The notes under the pieces are model-generated. The model made no database searches. It was not told the origin of the DNA and saw nothing but the letters and a program-made list of their open reading frames with translations. Of a stretch of 18,511 bases of DNA, positions 5,537-12,952 are shown in pieces. The stretch comes from Clostridiales bacterium (lineage in GTDB: Bacteria > Bacillota > Clostridia > Peptostreptococcales > JAAYPU01): assembly GCA_012519645.1 (NCBI GenBank), contig JAAYPU010000293.1:1-18511 (forward strand), in the 5' to 3' direction. Numbering within the stretch: the first letter of the stretch is position 1; the number at the start of each line of letters is the position of its first letter. The position numbers and the translations under genes are program-made.

Positions 5537-6724
5537 CTACCTAGAAATTATCGCTGAATTACCGGTTTTAATCAGTATTGTGATCATTATCAAAAACATG
5601 AGCGCAACTAATAGTAAAACTGAAATCAAAATAATAATTGTATTGCCCATCTCGTTAAGACCATCCGAAACATTCTTTATTCCTAAAGGTTCGACCAGAA
5701 TGGATAATCCTTTATAAATAATAGCGATAGAAAGCAGCTTTAATACCGGCATTAATATGATCAGAATAATAACCAGCAGTCCGATTGCTCCCAGAGCATT
5801 CTTTATCAAGGCAGAGCAGCTTAGTATCAGATCGACTGAATCGGAAATATAACTTCCAATAATAGGTATGAATTTATCAACTGAAAATTTAGCGGTCTTT
5901 ACCAATACTCCGTCCGCTGAAGATGTTACTATTCCTTGAATTGCAGTTATCCCCGATAATATTGTTACGGTAAACCCCATAAATATGACAGCAAATTGTC
6001 TTACTATCGATGCTAACTTTTTTATATAACTGTTTTCAGTCATGCTATTTACGAGAAAAAATATTGCTGATAAAAAAACAGCCGGCAGTACGATAGTTTG
6101 TGTGAGTGAGCTGACAATATTAATAGAGGCTAATATCAGAGGATGGTATAAGCTTCCTGAAGCTATATTTCCTAAACTGATAAGCAATGTTATTATCAAT
6201 GGGAACACAGCCTGCATAAAGCCGATCATACTATTTATAGTTTCAGAGCCTATGGTATATGCATAACGAAAATTACCGATACATAATGCTACTGCAGCGC
6301 TGTAACAAATAAGCTGTCCTAAATTTGAAACAGTGCTTTCGCCGAATGAGTTTGATGTATTTTTTAATAATCCGATGATGATCACAATTACTAAAATCTG
6401 AAATGCAAAATTAATATTTACATATATTTCATGCAAAAAATACTTCATCAAATTATTTATTATTTCTTTATAATCAAATATCGCTTTCCCTTTGACCATT
6501 TCTGAAACCATCTTTTTCAAAGACATTCTTGGCAGAATATCATCATAATTTTCATTAACGATATCAATCATATTTTCAATATCTTTGATATCCATATTTT
6601 CCATTTGCTCATATATGATGGATTCCATACTTACTATTCCATCTTCATTATTGATTTCATTTCCAAAGGAAATAAATACGGTGAATTGTATTATTAGAAC
6701 AACAATCAAGCATACTTTTTTCAT
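5537..6724 (-). CDS. spoIIIAE: Stage III sporulation protein AE
   Basis: Polytopic membrane protein of the SpoIIIA channel complex. The 395-residue product starts with a signal-like segment (MKKVCLIVVLIIQFTVFISFG), has an extracytoplasmic helical part (about 25-110), then several hydrophobic segments, including one near 120-135 and a cluster between about 150 and 395 with GSYISDSVDLILSCSALIKNALG and KGLSILVEPLGIKNVSDGLNEMGN, all typical of AE. An alternative ATG five codons upstream (6739) has no visible ribosome site, whereas a GGGAAG lies before 6724, so I prefer 6724. The gene follows spoIIIAD within 20 bases and its TAG lies inside the AGGTAGGTG ribosome site of spoIIIAF, indicating coupling. 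Length equals that of the B. subtilis protein. Confidence 0.95.
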   Translation of the reverse strand: MKKVCLIVVLIIQFTVFISFGNEINNEDGIVSMESIIYEQMENMDIKDIENMIDIVNENYDDILPRMSLKKMVSEMVKGKAIFDYKEIINNLMKYFLHEIYVNINFAFQILVIVIIIGLLKNTSNSFGESTVSNLGQLICYSAAVALCIGNFRYAYTIGSETINSMIGFMQAVFPLIITLLISLGNIASGSLYHPLILASINIVSSLTQTIVLPAVFLSAIFFLVNSMTENSYIKKLASIVRQFAVIFMGFTVTILSGITAIQGIVTSSADGVLVKTAKFSVDKFIPIIGSYISDSVDLILSCSALIKNALGAIGLLVIILIILMPVLKLLSIAIIYKGLSILVEPLGIKNVSDGLNEMGNTIIILISVLLLVALMFLIMITILIKTGNSAIISR

Positions 6725-6743
6725 ATTATTACTTCCCATCCGT

Positions 6744-7133
6744 TTATTGAGGCAGTAATTTGTTAATTAGATCGATGATAGAAAGAAAAACCGGTAATGC
6801 CAAATACATAATAATTACTTTGCCTGCAAACTCCACCTTGCTTGCTATAGCACCTTCTCCGGCATCCTTGCATATTTGTGCTGTAAAATCTGCAATATAT
6901 GCTATACCAAGTATTTTTATGATAACCGGAAAATATATTTTGCTGATATTGGCTTGGGCAGAAATACTGTTGAAGAAATCTAAAATAATTTCAAGCTTTG
7001 AAATTACAAGTAAAAATAATATGAGCACGGTAGATAATACTATATGTATTGAAAATTCAGGTTTATAACTTTTAATGATAATCGATAGCATAGCTCCTGC
7101 AATTCCAATAATTACGATCTTAATAATATCCAC
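6744..7133 (-). CDS. spoIIIAD: Stage III sporulation protein AD
   Basis: Small membrane protein (129 residues) of the SpoIIIA complex, homologous to SpoIIIAC. Hydrophobic segments lie at about 3-20, 28-47, 67-83 and 103-123; KILGIAYIADFTAQICKDAGEGAIASKVEFAGKVIIMYLALPVF is the family core. The start is GTG at 7133, preceded by AGGGTGAG; no better ATG exists. AC and AD are normally adjacent and tightly spaced, but here 123 bases holding a hairpin-rich repeat separate them. The repeat ends about 15 bases before the ribosome site, leaving translation signals intact. Confidence 0.95.
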   Translation of the reverse strand: MDIIKIVIIGIAGAMLSIIIKSYKPEFSIHIVLSTVLILFLLVISKLEIILDFFNSISAQANISKIYFPVIIKILGIAYIADFTAQICKDAGEGAIASKVEFAGKVIIMYLALPVFLSIIDLINKLLPQ

Positions 7134-7148
7134 TTTCTCACCCTTTTC

Positions 7149-7257
7149 TAAACTAATAACTAAGAACTAATAGATTAGGCTGAAATTTGCTTTAGCAAAT
7201 TTCCTTCATTCATTCTTTATTCTTCATTCTTAATTCTTAATTGGCAACAAAGTTGCC
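7149..7257. repeat. Hairpin-heptamer element inserted between spoIIIAC and spoIIIAD
   Basis: In transcription order: a perfect hairpin GGCAAC-ttt-GTTGCC (7243-7257) that shares the last base of the spoIIIAC stop codon; a run of degenerate AATTAAG-type heptads (about 7205-7242); a second perfect hairpin with 9-bp stem GAAATTTGC/GCAAATTTC and loop of four (7182-7203); then a stop-codon-dense tract (7149-7176). No open frame crosses it. The plan matches 1690-1745 and resembles the arm at 201-298, which also has a GAATTTG/CAAATTC hairpin between stop-rich tracts. No transposase, so a MITE-like non-autonomous element is the simplest reading. Confidence 0.75.
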
Positions 7258-7457
7258 TAAAGTTGGAACATCGTTTTCACCGTATCGAAAAAGTTATTGA
7301 TCAACTGGATTATAATAAAGAGCACTACTATGATTCCGGCTAAAGTTGTCATCATAGCCTGTTCTTCCCTCCCTGCGCGAAGCAATACTTGATTTAAAAC
7401 TGAAACTAGAATGCCAATGGTAGCTATTTTAAATATTAAATCAACATCAATACTCAT
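7257..7457 (-). CDS. spoIIIAC: Stage III sporulation protein AC
   Basis: A 66-residue membrane protein with two hydrophobic segments (about 8-26 and 35-55) separated by the conserved short loop LLRAGREEQAMMTTLAGI. It is a component of the SpoIIIA channel in the mother-cell membrane around the forespore, related to SpoIIIAD. The ATG at 7457 is preceded by GGAGGT. Length matches the family (about 68). The stop TAG is immediately joined to a GGCAAC/GTTGCC hairpin, which may weaken read-through to spoIIIAD or stabilise the upstream mRNA. Confidence 0.96.
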   Translation of the reverse strand: MSIDVDLIFKIATIGILVSVLNQVLLRAGREEQAMMTTLAGIIVVLFIIIQLINNFFDTVKTMFQL

Positions 7458-7483
7458 TAATTCTAACCTCCATTATTCTTTTG

Positions 7484-8005
7484 TTATATCAAGATAACAA
7501 CTATCATAATGCCGACGGACACACCTAGATTTCTGTACACCCTGCTCTTTTTCTCTTTTTCATTTATGGCTTCTTCAAGCTGCAAGTCAAATCTTCTATA
7601 AAAATACTCAAATATATTTTTCTGATTTTGCAGATCTATCTTTCCGAAACGCTTTCCAAAGTCCTTTAGTAATTTAATATCGGTTTTGGACAAGGAACCG
7701 GTCTTGAAGGTCATTTCGACCGCATCATTCCATATATGTGAAAAATCCTTTCCGAAGCTGTGATTCAAAGCGTTGTTTATATTAGTAAAAAAAATACCTA
7801 TTGTCTCATCATTATTCAAAGCAAGCTTGTTTATTATCTCTCCAAGATAATTTTTGGAATAATTCATTTCTGCATCCATGATCTTAATGGCAAATATCAA
7901 TGCATTAAGCTGTTTAATGCGATTTTCAAAGCTTGATGAAATCAAATATCCGACTAATGTAGATAACGCTATTATAGAAGCAGACAAAACCATTTTTATT
8001 ATCAT
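7484..8005 (-). CDS. spoIIIAB: Stage III sporulation protein AB
   Basis: A 173-residue member of the SpoIIIAB family, structurally related to GspF-type membrane proteins of type II secretion and pilus systems. It has an N-terminal membrane segment (about 5-23), a mainly helical cytoplasmic domain (25-155) with KIMDAEMNYSKNYLGEIINKLA and the basic EKKSRVYRNLG stretch, and a C-terminal hydrophobic segment (about 158-173). Its likely partner is the ATPase SpoIIIAA encoded just upstream (17-base gap). GAGGGATGA precedes the ATG at 8005. Length is as in B. subtilis (171), so the gene is complete. Confidence 0.95.
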   Translation of the reverse strand: MIIKMVLSASIIALSTLVGYLISSSFENRIKQLNALIFAIKIMDAEMNYSKNYLGEIINKLALNNDETIGIFFTNINNALNHSFGKDFSHIWNDAVEMTFKTGSLSKTDIKLLKDFGKRFGKIDLQNQKNIFEYFYRRFDLQLEEAINEKEKKSRVYRNLGVSVGIMIVVILI

Positions 8006-8022
8006 TGATCATCCCTCTTTTG

Positions 8023-8958
8023 TTAAATAATTAATTCATTATTACTGTTAATTATTTTATTAACACATCCCGTTGTAGGTATATTGGACAAAATGATAAT
8101 TCTGTTAAAGATTTTTTTACTTATCAGCTTTTTTATATTTGAATTCATTAAATCTTCAAAGGTGTAACCATGAATTGTAGTTATAAGATTAATTCCTGCA
8201 TTTAAAGCACATTCTACAGCATATACATCCTCTTCTTTTCCTATTTCGTCCGTGGCAATAATATCCGGTGACATTGAACGAATCATCATTATCATACCTT
8301 TATCCTTTGGACAACCATCCAAAATATCAGTTCTTATGCCTAAATCATTCTGCATAATACCTTCATGCATTCCTGCAATTTCCGATCTCTCATCAACTAC
8401 ACCAACCTTAAACCCCCTCATACTTAAATTACGTATCAAATCTCTTAGTAAAGTCGTTTTGCCGCATTTAGGCGGAGATACAATCAAGGTATTGTATATG
8501 GACTTGTTATCTCTTAATATATATTGAATATATTTCTCTGATATACCTATTATTTCTCGACTTCTTCTAATATTAAGCGAAGAAATATTTTTGATCGTTC
8601 TTACCTTTCCGTCCTGAATAACTGTTTTTCCGCAAATACCTACTCGATGACCGCCTTGGATCGTAACATAGCCATTGCTTAACTCGTCCTCATATGCATA
8701 TACGGAATAATTTAAAACGGAATTGAAAATACCCAGAACTTCTTCTTTTGATGTTATGCGCATTTTTTCGCAATTTTCTCTGAATCTATTGTCCTGATGC
8801 AGGAAATACTCTTTTCCGGATGCATAAATTGTGACAGCGCCATTTACTTTTACACGTATTTCTTCCATTGCGTCTTTTACAGTATCCGGCAGAGTAAATA
8901 AAGCTCTTTGTAAGCTTTCCGGAAATTTAGAAAAAATATGATCCAAGTTTTTGCTCAT
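8023..8958 (-). CDS. spoIIIAA: Stage III sporulation protein AA, secretion-type ATPase
   Basis: Cytoplasmic AAA+-like ATPase related to type II/IV secretion ATPases, proposed to energise the SpoIIIA-SpoIIQ channel. The 311-residue product has a Walker A loop SPPKCGKTT (161-169), the family motif VVDERSEIAG (187-196) and a Walker B strand IIATDEIG (233-240), followed by GINLITTIHG (254-263). The N-terminal 150 residues contain the conserved GYVTIQGGHRVGICGK (96-111). It is first in the operon. The start ATG at 8958 is preceded by AAGGGGGA at suitable distance. In B. subtilis the operon is read by SigE; I searched the 68 bases between the ribosome site and the upstream terminator for SigE boxes and found no convincing pair, so regulation is inferred from the family. 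Confidence 0.97.
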   Translation of the reverse strand: MSKNLDHIFSKFPESLQRALFTLPDTVKDAMEEIRVKVNGAVTIYASGKEYFLHQDNRFRENCEKMRITSKEEVLGIFNSVLNYSVYAYEDELSNGYVTIQGGHRVGICGKTVIQDGKVRTIKNISSLNIRRSREIIGISEKYIQYILRDNKSIYNTLIVSPPKCGKTTLLRDLIRNLSMRGFKVGVVDERSEIAGMHEGIMQNDLGIRTDILDGCPKDKGMIMMIRSMSPDIIATDEIGKEEDVYAVECALNAGINLITTIHGYTFEDLMNSNIKKLISKKIFNRIIILSNIPTTGCVNKIINSNNELII

Positions 8959-9026
8959 AATTGCCTGTCCCCCTTTTTTTTAAATAATATTCAGACAACA
9001 GAAAATTAATTCCAAAATATAAATGA

Positions 9027-9060
9027 AAATAAGCCGGACAATAGCTTGTCCGGCTTATTT
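9027..9060. terminator. Strong hairpin terminator between trhP and spoIIIAA
   Basis: AAATAAGCCGGACAA (9027-9041) and its exact reverse complement (9046-9060) form a perfect 15-bp stem with loop TAGC. The central 9 bp are GC-rich, and the AT end of the stem provides a T-rich tail in either direction. It should end transcripts coming from the mltG-trmR-trhP side and insulates the spoIIIA operon. It lies about 300 bases after the trhP stop. Confidence 0.88.
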
Positions 9061-9356
9061 CATATTACAATTTATTATTTAAGATTTAAGATGTATGAAA
9101 ATATTTAGCTTTAGCAAGATTTCTGCAACTGCCTTAATTGAGCAAGTTTTTTCGTTAATAATAATCTTTCTGCATCAGTATCATTTCATTCTACTGAATT
9201 TCTCGTACTGTCAAACGACAGCGTCCATGCTGCGGTTGACCTAAAATGACGTCCTATCATTTTTGCTTCGAAATCCAATCGCTATCAATGGCTGATGAAT
9301 AGAAATCTTATCAAATCACTCAAAATATGCTAAATTAAGAGTTATCATTTTTTCAG
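9061..9356. other. Noncoding region with hairpins and repeat remnants
   Basis: About 300 bases with no gene I can support. Three things stand out. At 9077-9123 two ATTTAAG heptads precede an imperfect hairpin resembling the 7182-7203 stem (shared core GCTTTAGCAA). At 9210-9240 an imperfect 11-bp stem (GTCAA…GTTGAC ends, GCTG/CAGC tip) forms, GC-richer than its surroundings. At 9243-9263 AAAATGA pairs with TCATTTT across seven bases. On the minus strand short broken frames exist but none resembles a known protein to me. It would be the 3' untranslated region of trhP if transcription runs to the terminator. Confidence 0.5.
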
Positions 9357-10583
9357 TTAAGCTTTTCTTCTTAGCATAAAATTACGTGATACAGGGTTGA
9401 TAGTCTTTATTTTTATGATTTGCTGGGCATGAGGAGCGGATTCAATCGGCTCCTCATTATCATCAAGCATACATTCTATTGTTTGAGTAAAATGATCCGT
9501 ATATGGTCCAAATATTTCAACGGTATCTCCGATATTGATTTTATTCCTTTGTTCCACTGTTGCCATGCCTGTTTGCTCGTCATACGATAATATTAAACCT
9601 AAGAAGTCATACTCTCTTATATAGCTGCTTGTATCATAGTTTTGACTCTCTTCATTTGGTTTATCAAAATAAAAGCCTGTGGTAAAATTCCTATGGCTGA
9701 CCTTTTTAAGCTCTTCCAGCAGTTTTAGATCCTGTATATCTCTTTCAGGATTTTGATAATATGTATCTATAGCTTTTCGATAAGCACCTACAATAACAGC
9801 TACATAAAAAATACTCTTCATGCGTCCTTCGATCTTTAAGCTTATGATACCTGCATCGACCAGTTCCGGTATATGATCAATCATGCACAAATCTTTCGAA
9901 TTGAAAAAATAGGTACCTCTTTCATCTTCATTGACCGGTATATATTCACCGGGCCGCTGTTCTTCAACAAGATAATAGTTCCATCGGCAGGGATGTGCAC
10001 AGGCTCCCCTGTTTGCATCTCTTCCGGCCATGTAATTGCTGAGAAGGCATCTGCCGGAATATGAAATACACATGGCTCCATGGACAAATGCTTCCAAATC
10101 CAGATCCGGAGACACCTTGTTCCTTATCTCTTTAATTTCTGCTAATGACAGCTCCCTTGCAAGAACGATTCTTTTTATGCCTTGCTTATGCCAGAATTCC
10201 GCGCTCATATAATTTGTGGTATTGGCTTGGGTACTCAAATGTATATCTATATTGGGCATATATTCTTTTACTAAACTCACTACCCCCGGATCTGAAGCGA
10301 TTATTGCATCAAGGGGTATATTCTTTACTTTATCCAAATATTGCGGAAGCTCGTTTATATCTTCATTATGAGCAAAAATATTTAACGTCAGATAGGCTTT
10401 TTTACCTCTTTCATGGGCAAAAGCAACACCTTCCTCTATTTCTTCTATACTGAAATTCTTTGCTGCGGCACGCAGACCAAAGCTTTCTCCTCCAAAATAG
10501 ACGGCATCTGCTCCGTATTCAATAGCAATCTTTAGTTTTTCCAAATCTCCCGCAGGAGCAAGAAGTTCAACTTTTTTTGTCAT
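9357..10583 (-). CDS. trhP: Peptidase U32 family protein, probable tRNA U34 hydroxylase TrhP
   Basis: Family U32 was named for collagenase-like peptidases, but members next to TrmR (YrrN/YrrO in B. subtilis, YegQ in E. coli) hydroxylate uridine 34 of tRNA with prephenate-dependent chemistry. The 408-residue protein shows VELLAPAGDLEKLKIAIEYGADAVYFGG (5-32), the TIM-barrel HLSTQANTTN (115-124), and the U32 signature EAFVHGAMCISYSGRCLLS (164-182). C172, C179, C195 and C233 have the spacing of iron-sulfur ligands in U32 relatives such as UbiU; this assignment is my inference. A C-terminal beta domain (about 325-408) completes it. It is directly downstream of trmR (5 bases), which supports the tRNA role. 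Only one U32 gene is present here, YrrO-like in length, where B. subtilis has two. Confidence 0.88.
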   Translation of the reverse strand: MTKKVELLAPAGDLEKLKIAIEYGADAVYFGGESFGLRAAAKNFSIEEIEEGVAFAHERGKKAYLTLNIFAHNEDINELPQYLDKVKNIPLDAIIASDPGVVSLVKEYMPNIDIHLSTQANTTNYMSAEFWHKQGIKRIVLARELSLAEIKEIRNKVSPDLDLEAFVHGAMCISYSGRCLLSNYMAGRDANRGACAHPCRWNYYLVEEQRPGEYIPVNEDERGTYFFNSKDLCMIDHIPELVDAGIISLKIEGRMKSIFYVAVIVGAYRKAIDTYYQNPERDIQDLKLLEELKKVSHRNFTTGFYFDKPNEESQNYDTSSYIREYDFLGLILSYDEQTGMATVEQRNKINIGDTVEIFGPYTDHFTQTIECMLDDNEEPIESAPHAQQIIKIKTINPVSRNFMLRRKA

Positions 10584-10588
10584 ATTCT

Positions 10589-11233
10589 TCAGCCTTTCCT
10601 TACGCTTACGGCGATACCATCTCCTATTGGTAAAACCGCTGTTTCATATTCCGGATGATTCGAAATATATTTCAGATATTCCCTCATTCTTTTTACTATG
10701 GTCCTTTTTCTTTTAACTAAATACTCATTGGAAGCAGTCATACCCTTATAAAGAACATTATCCGATACTATAATGCCTTTAGGACTTAATAATTTTTGAC
10801 TATCATCAAAAAAAAGCTTATATTGCCCCTTTGCTGCATCAATAAATATCATATCGAATTCCGGATTTATATTTGATAATACTTCTCTTGCATCGCCTTT
10901 TATTACTTTTATTCTCGGATTTAAACCTGCATCTGCGATATTCTTTAAAGCCAAATCGTACATTTTATCTCCAAGTTCTATTGAAACAATCTCTAATTCA
11001 TCTGACGTAGCTGCAAAACTCATAGCTGAATATCCGATAGCCGTACCAATTTCCAATAGCCTTCGCGGTCGATGAATAGTCAATAAAATTGACATGAATT
11101 GTTCCGTATCTTTTGTAATGATTGGAATATTATTTTGCTCGGCAAAGGCTCTCATGTCCTTTAAAAATTCATTTTTACATTTATATAATCCATCAATATA
11201 GTTTTCTACAAGGTCATTGATAATAATACTCAT
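10589..11233 (-). CDS. trmR: tRNA 5-hydroxyuridine methyltransferase (O-methyltransferase family 3)
   Basis: SAM-dependent O-methyltransferase of 214 residues, equivalent to YrrM/TrmR, which methylates 5-hydroxyuridine at the wobble position of tRNA to 5-methoxyuridine. Visible motifs are the SAM loop LEIGTAIGYSA (60-70), the acidic end of strand two IVSIELGDK (82-90), KGDAREVL (112-119), FIDAAKGQY (130-138) and the metal-binding VSDNVLYKG (156-164), as in the catechol-O-methyltransferase-like family. Related small-molecule caffeoyl-CoA methyltransferases share these motifs, so the name rests on synteny: mltG upstream and a U32 hydroxylase downstream, exactly as in B. subtilis. Its AGGTGAG ribosome site overlaps the mltG stop codon, so translation is coupled. 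Confidence 0.88.
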   Translation of the reverse strand: MSIIINDLVENYIDGLYKCKNEFLKDMRAFAEQNNIPIITKDTEQFMSILLTIHRPRRLLEIGTAIGYSAMSFAATSDELEIVSIELGDKMYDLALKNIADAGLNPRIKVIKGDAREVLSNINPEFDMIFIDAAKGQYKLFFDDSQKLLSPKGIIVSDNVLYKGMTASNEYLVKRKRTIVKRMREYLKYISNHPEYETAVLPIGDGIAVSVRKG

Positions 11234-11240
11234 ATCTCAC

Positions 11241-12254
11241 CTAATTATTATAGAGATTTTTATTTCTGACATGCTCCTGGTGTGTTACAGCAAAAGCATG
11301 ACTTCCATCCCCTTTTGCTACGAAATAAAGGTAATCGGTTGTAGCAGGATAAAGCGCGGCTTCTATGGATACCAATCCGGGAGATGCAATGGGCGCCGGC
11401 GGCAGCCATTTATGGATATAAGTATTATATGGTGAATCTACCTGTAAATCCTTCTCATATAATACCGGCTTTACTTCACCTAATGCATACTGGACCGTCG
11501 CACAAGACTGCAGCTTCATTTCTATGCGCAATCTATTGTGGAATACACTGGAAACAATAGGTCTTTCTTTGTTAACCAACGCTTCTCTTTCAATGATAGA
11601 AGCTAAAGTTACAATTTCTCTGACGGAAAATCCTAATTTTTCAGCGCGTTCATAATATTCATCTTTAAACAATTCATCGAATCGTGCCAGCATTTTATTT
11701 ATAATATCCCATTCGGAAGCATCTTTATATACTTCATAGGTGTCGGGAAATAGAAATCCTTCCAAACGATTAGGTCCTTTTGGAATCCCTTTTAAAAATT
11801 CATACTCAAAATCGCCGTTTTCTGCAACATCTAGAAATGCTTTCTTTTCAACAAGCCCTTTTCCCTCAAGTATGGCCGCAACCTGTTCGATATATTCTCC
11901 CTCAGGAATAGTAAATCTTACGGTATTGCCACTTTTTGTACCTTTAACTATGATATCCATAATTTCATCCATGGACATACTATAGCCAAGCATATATACA
12001 CCTGCTTTGTATTTGCCGTCATAACCCTTATTTTTGCTTAAATGCTTAAATACAAATGAGCTTCTTATAAGACCATGGTCAACAAGTATTTCCGAAATAC
12101 TGCTTGTTGTGCTTCCTGCCGGTATTTCAACAGTTATGTAATCGCTGCTTTTAATATCAACCGGGAGACTCATACTCTGAAGATAATTATTAAACAATAT
12201 ATAACTAAATACACATATAGCAGCAATAACAGCTATTAAAAAAATTTTTTTCAT
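11241..12254 (-). CDS. mltG: Endolytic murein transglycosylase MltG (YceG-like)
   Basis: Membrane-anchored lytic transglycosylase that cuts nascent glycan strands and may set their length. The 337-residue product has an N-terminal membrane segment (about 3-22), a LysM-like subdomain (about 40-105), and the catalytic domain with RLEGFLFPDTYEV (163-175), LASIIEREA (217-225) whose Glu222 matches the catalytic Glu of E. coli MltG, VFHNRL (237-242), LQSCATVQYALGE (248-260) and WLPPAPIASPG. The common LQTDPTV wording is LQSCATV here, a variation I believe is frequent in Clostridia. AGGGGAC precedes the ATG. A terminator-like hairpin separates it from efp, and no promoter is evident in the 56-base gap, so it either relies on read-through or on a promoter inside efp. 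Confidence 0.95.
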   Translation of the reverse strand: MKKIFLIAVIAAICVFSYILFNNYLQSMSLPVDIKSSDYITVEIPAGSTTSSISEILVDHGLIRSSFVFKHLSKNKGYDGKYKAGVYMLGYSMSMDEIMDIIVKGTKSGNTVRFTIPEGEYIEQVAAILEGKGLVEKKAFLDVAENGDFEYEFLKGIPKGPNRLEGFLFPDTYEVYKDASEWDIINKMLARFDELFKDEYYERAEKLGFSVREIVTLASIIEREALVNKERPIVSSVFHNRLRIEMKLQSCATVQYALGEVKPVLYEKDLQVDSPYNTYIHKWLPPAPIASPGLVSIEAALYPATTDYLYFVAKGDGSHAFAVTHQEHVRNKNLYNN

Positions 12255-12288
12255 TTTTCTGTCCCCTGTTATATTACTTATTAGAATA

Positions 12289-12309
12289 AAAATCCCATAA
12301 TGGGATTTT
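12289..12309 (-). terminator. Hairpin terminator after efp
   Basis: AAAATCCCA (12289-12297) pairs with TGGGATTTT (12301-12309) across TAA. On the minus strand the stem begins one base after the efp TAA and ends in a run of T (TTTTTATT). The stem is short, with 5 GC-containing pairs or fewer, so termination may be partial. Confidence 0.7.
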
Positions 12310-12310
12310 A

Positions 12311-12874
12311 TTACTCTTTAGATCTTGAAAGATATTCTCCTGTTCGCGTATCTATTTTAACGACTTCTCCTGCTTCAATAAATATAGGTACCTGTACAGT
12401 CGCACCTGTTTCTACAGTAGCAGCTTTTGTAACGTTTGTTGCAGTATCTCCTTTAACACCGGGCTCGGTTTCAATTACTTTTAAGTCAACAAAGTTAGGT
12501 GCTTCTACAAGAAACGCATTGCCTTTGTAGAATTTAATTGTAGCAATATCGTTTTCTCTCAGGTATTTTATCGCATCTTCTACTATATCAAAACCAAGAG
12601 GTATTTGATCGTAGGTTTCCTGATCCATAAAGTAGTAAAACTCTCCATCGCTATATAAATATTGCATTTGCTTCGTGTCAATATGCGCTTTAGGAAACTT
12701 GTCATTTGGATTAAATGCTTCTTCACGAGTAGCACCGGATAGTATGTTTTTATACTTTGTCCTTACAAAGGCAGCGCCTTTACCTGGCTTTACATGCTGA
12801 AAGTCCAGAACGACATGAGGCTCTCCATTAATTTCAAAGGTTACACCTTTTCTAAAATCACTAGCATAAATCAT
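12311..12874 (-). CDS. efp: Translation elongation factor P
   Basis: EF-P enters the ribosomal E site and relieves stalling at consecutive prolines. The 187-residue product has the three beta-barrel domains of the family: KOW-like domain I with HVKPGKGAAFVRTK (27-40), the OB domain II with the DGEFYYFMDQETYDQIPL stretch, and the C-terminal domain with GVKGDTATNVTKAATVETGATVQVPIFI and KIDTRTGEYLSR. The loop tip is PGKG with Lys32 in the position that is modified in many bacteria (for example 5-aminopentanol in B. subtilis, not on this loop sequence alone provable here). AGGGAGGA precedes the ATG at 12874. It follows the Xaa-Pro peptidase, a very common arrangement in Firmicutes, and is followed by a terminator. 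Confidence 0.98.
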   Translation of the reverse strand: MIYASDFRKGVTFEINGEPHVVLDFQHVKPGKGAAFVRTKYKNILSGATREEAFNPNDKFPKAHIDTKQMQYLYSDGEFYYFMDQETYDQIPLGFDIVEDAIKYLRENDIATIKFYKGNAFLVEAPNFVDLKVIETEPGVKGDTATNVTKAATVETGATVQVPIFIEAGEVVKIDTRTGEYLSRSKE

Positions 12875-12952
12875 AATTGTTCCTCCCTTATGACCCTCAT
12901 TTTCTGTTATTTTTTATAAAGGCCATATTTCTTTCATTATTTTTTATTTTTT

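Noticed and set aside
8959..9026. SigE promoter for the spoIIIA operon
   Set aside because: GAATATT is present but no -10 like CATACAAT follows at the right spacing, so I did not annotate it although one is expected from the family.
9100..9300. Decayed gene on the minus strand
   Set aside because: Short frames of about 20-30 codons broken by stops can be read, but none resembles a known protein, so a pseudogene call is not supported.
10145..10453. Plus-strand open frame of about 100 codons within trhP
   Set aside because: It is antisense to conserved U32 sequence and shows no family resemblance.
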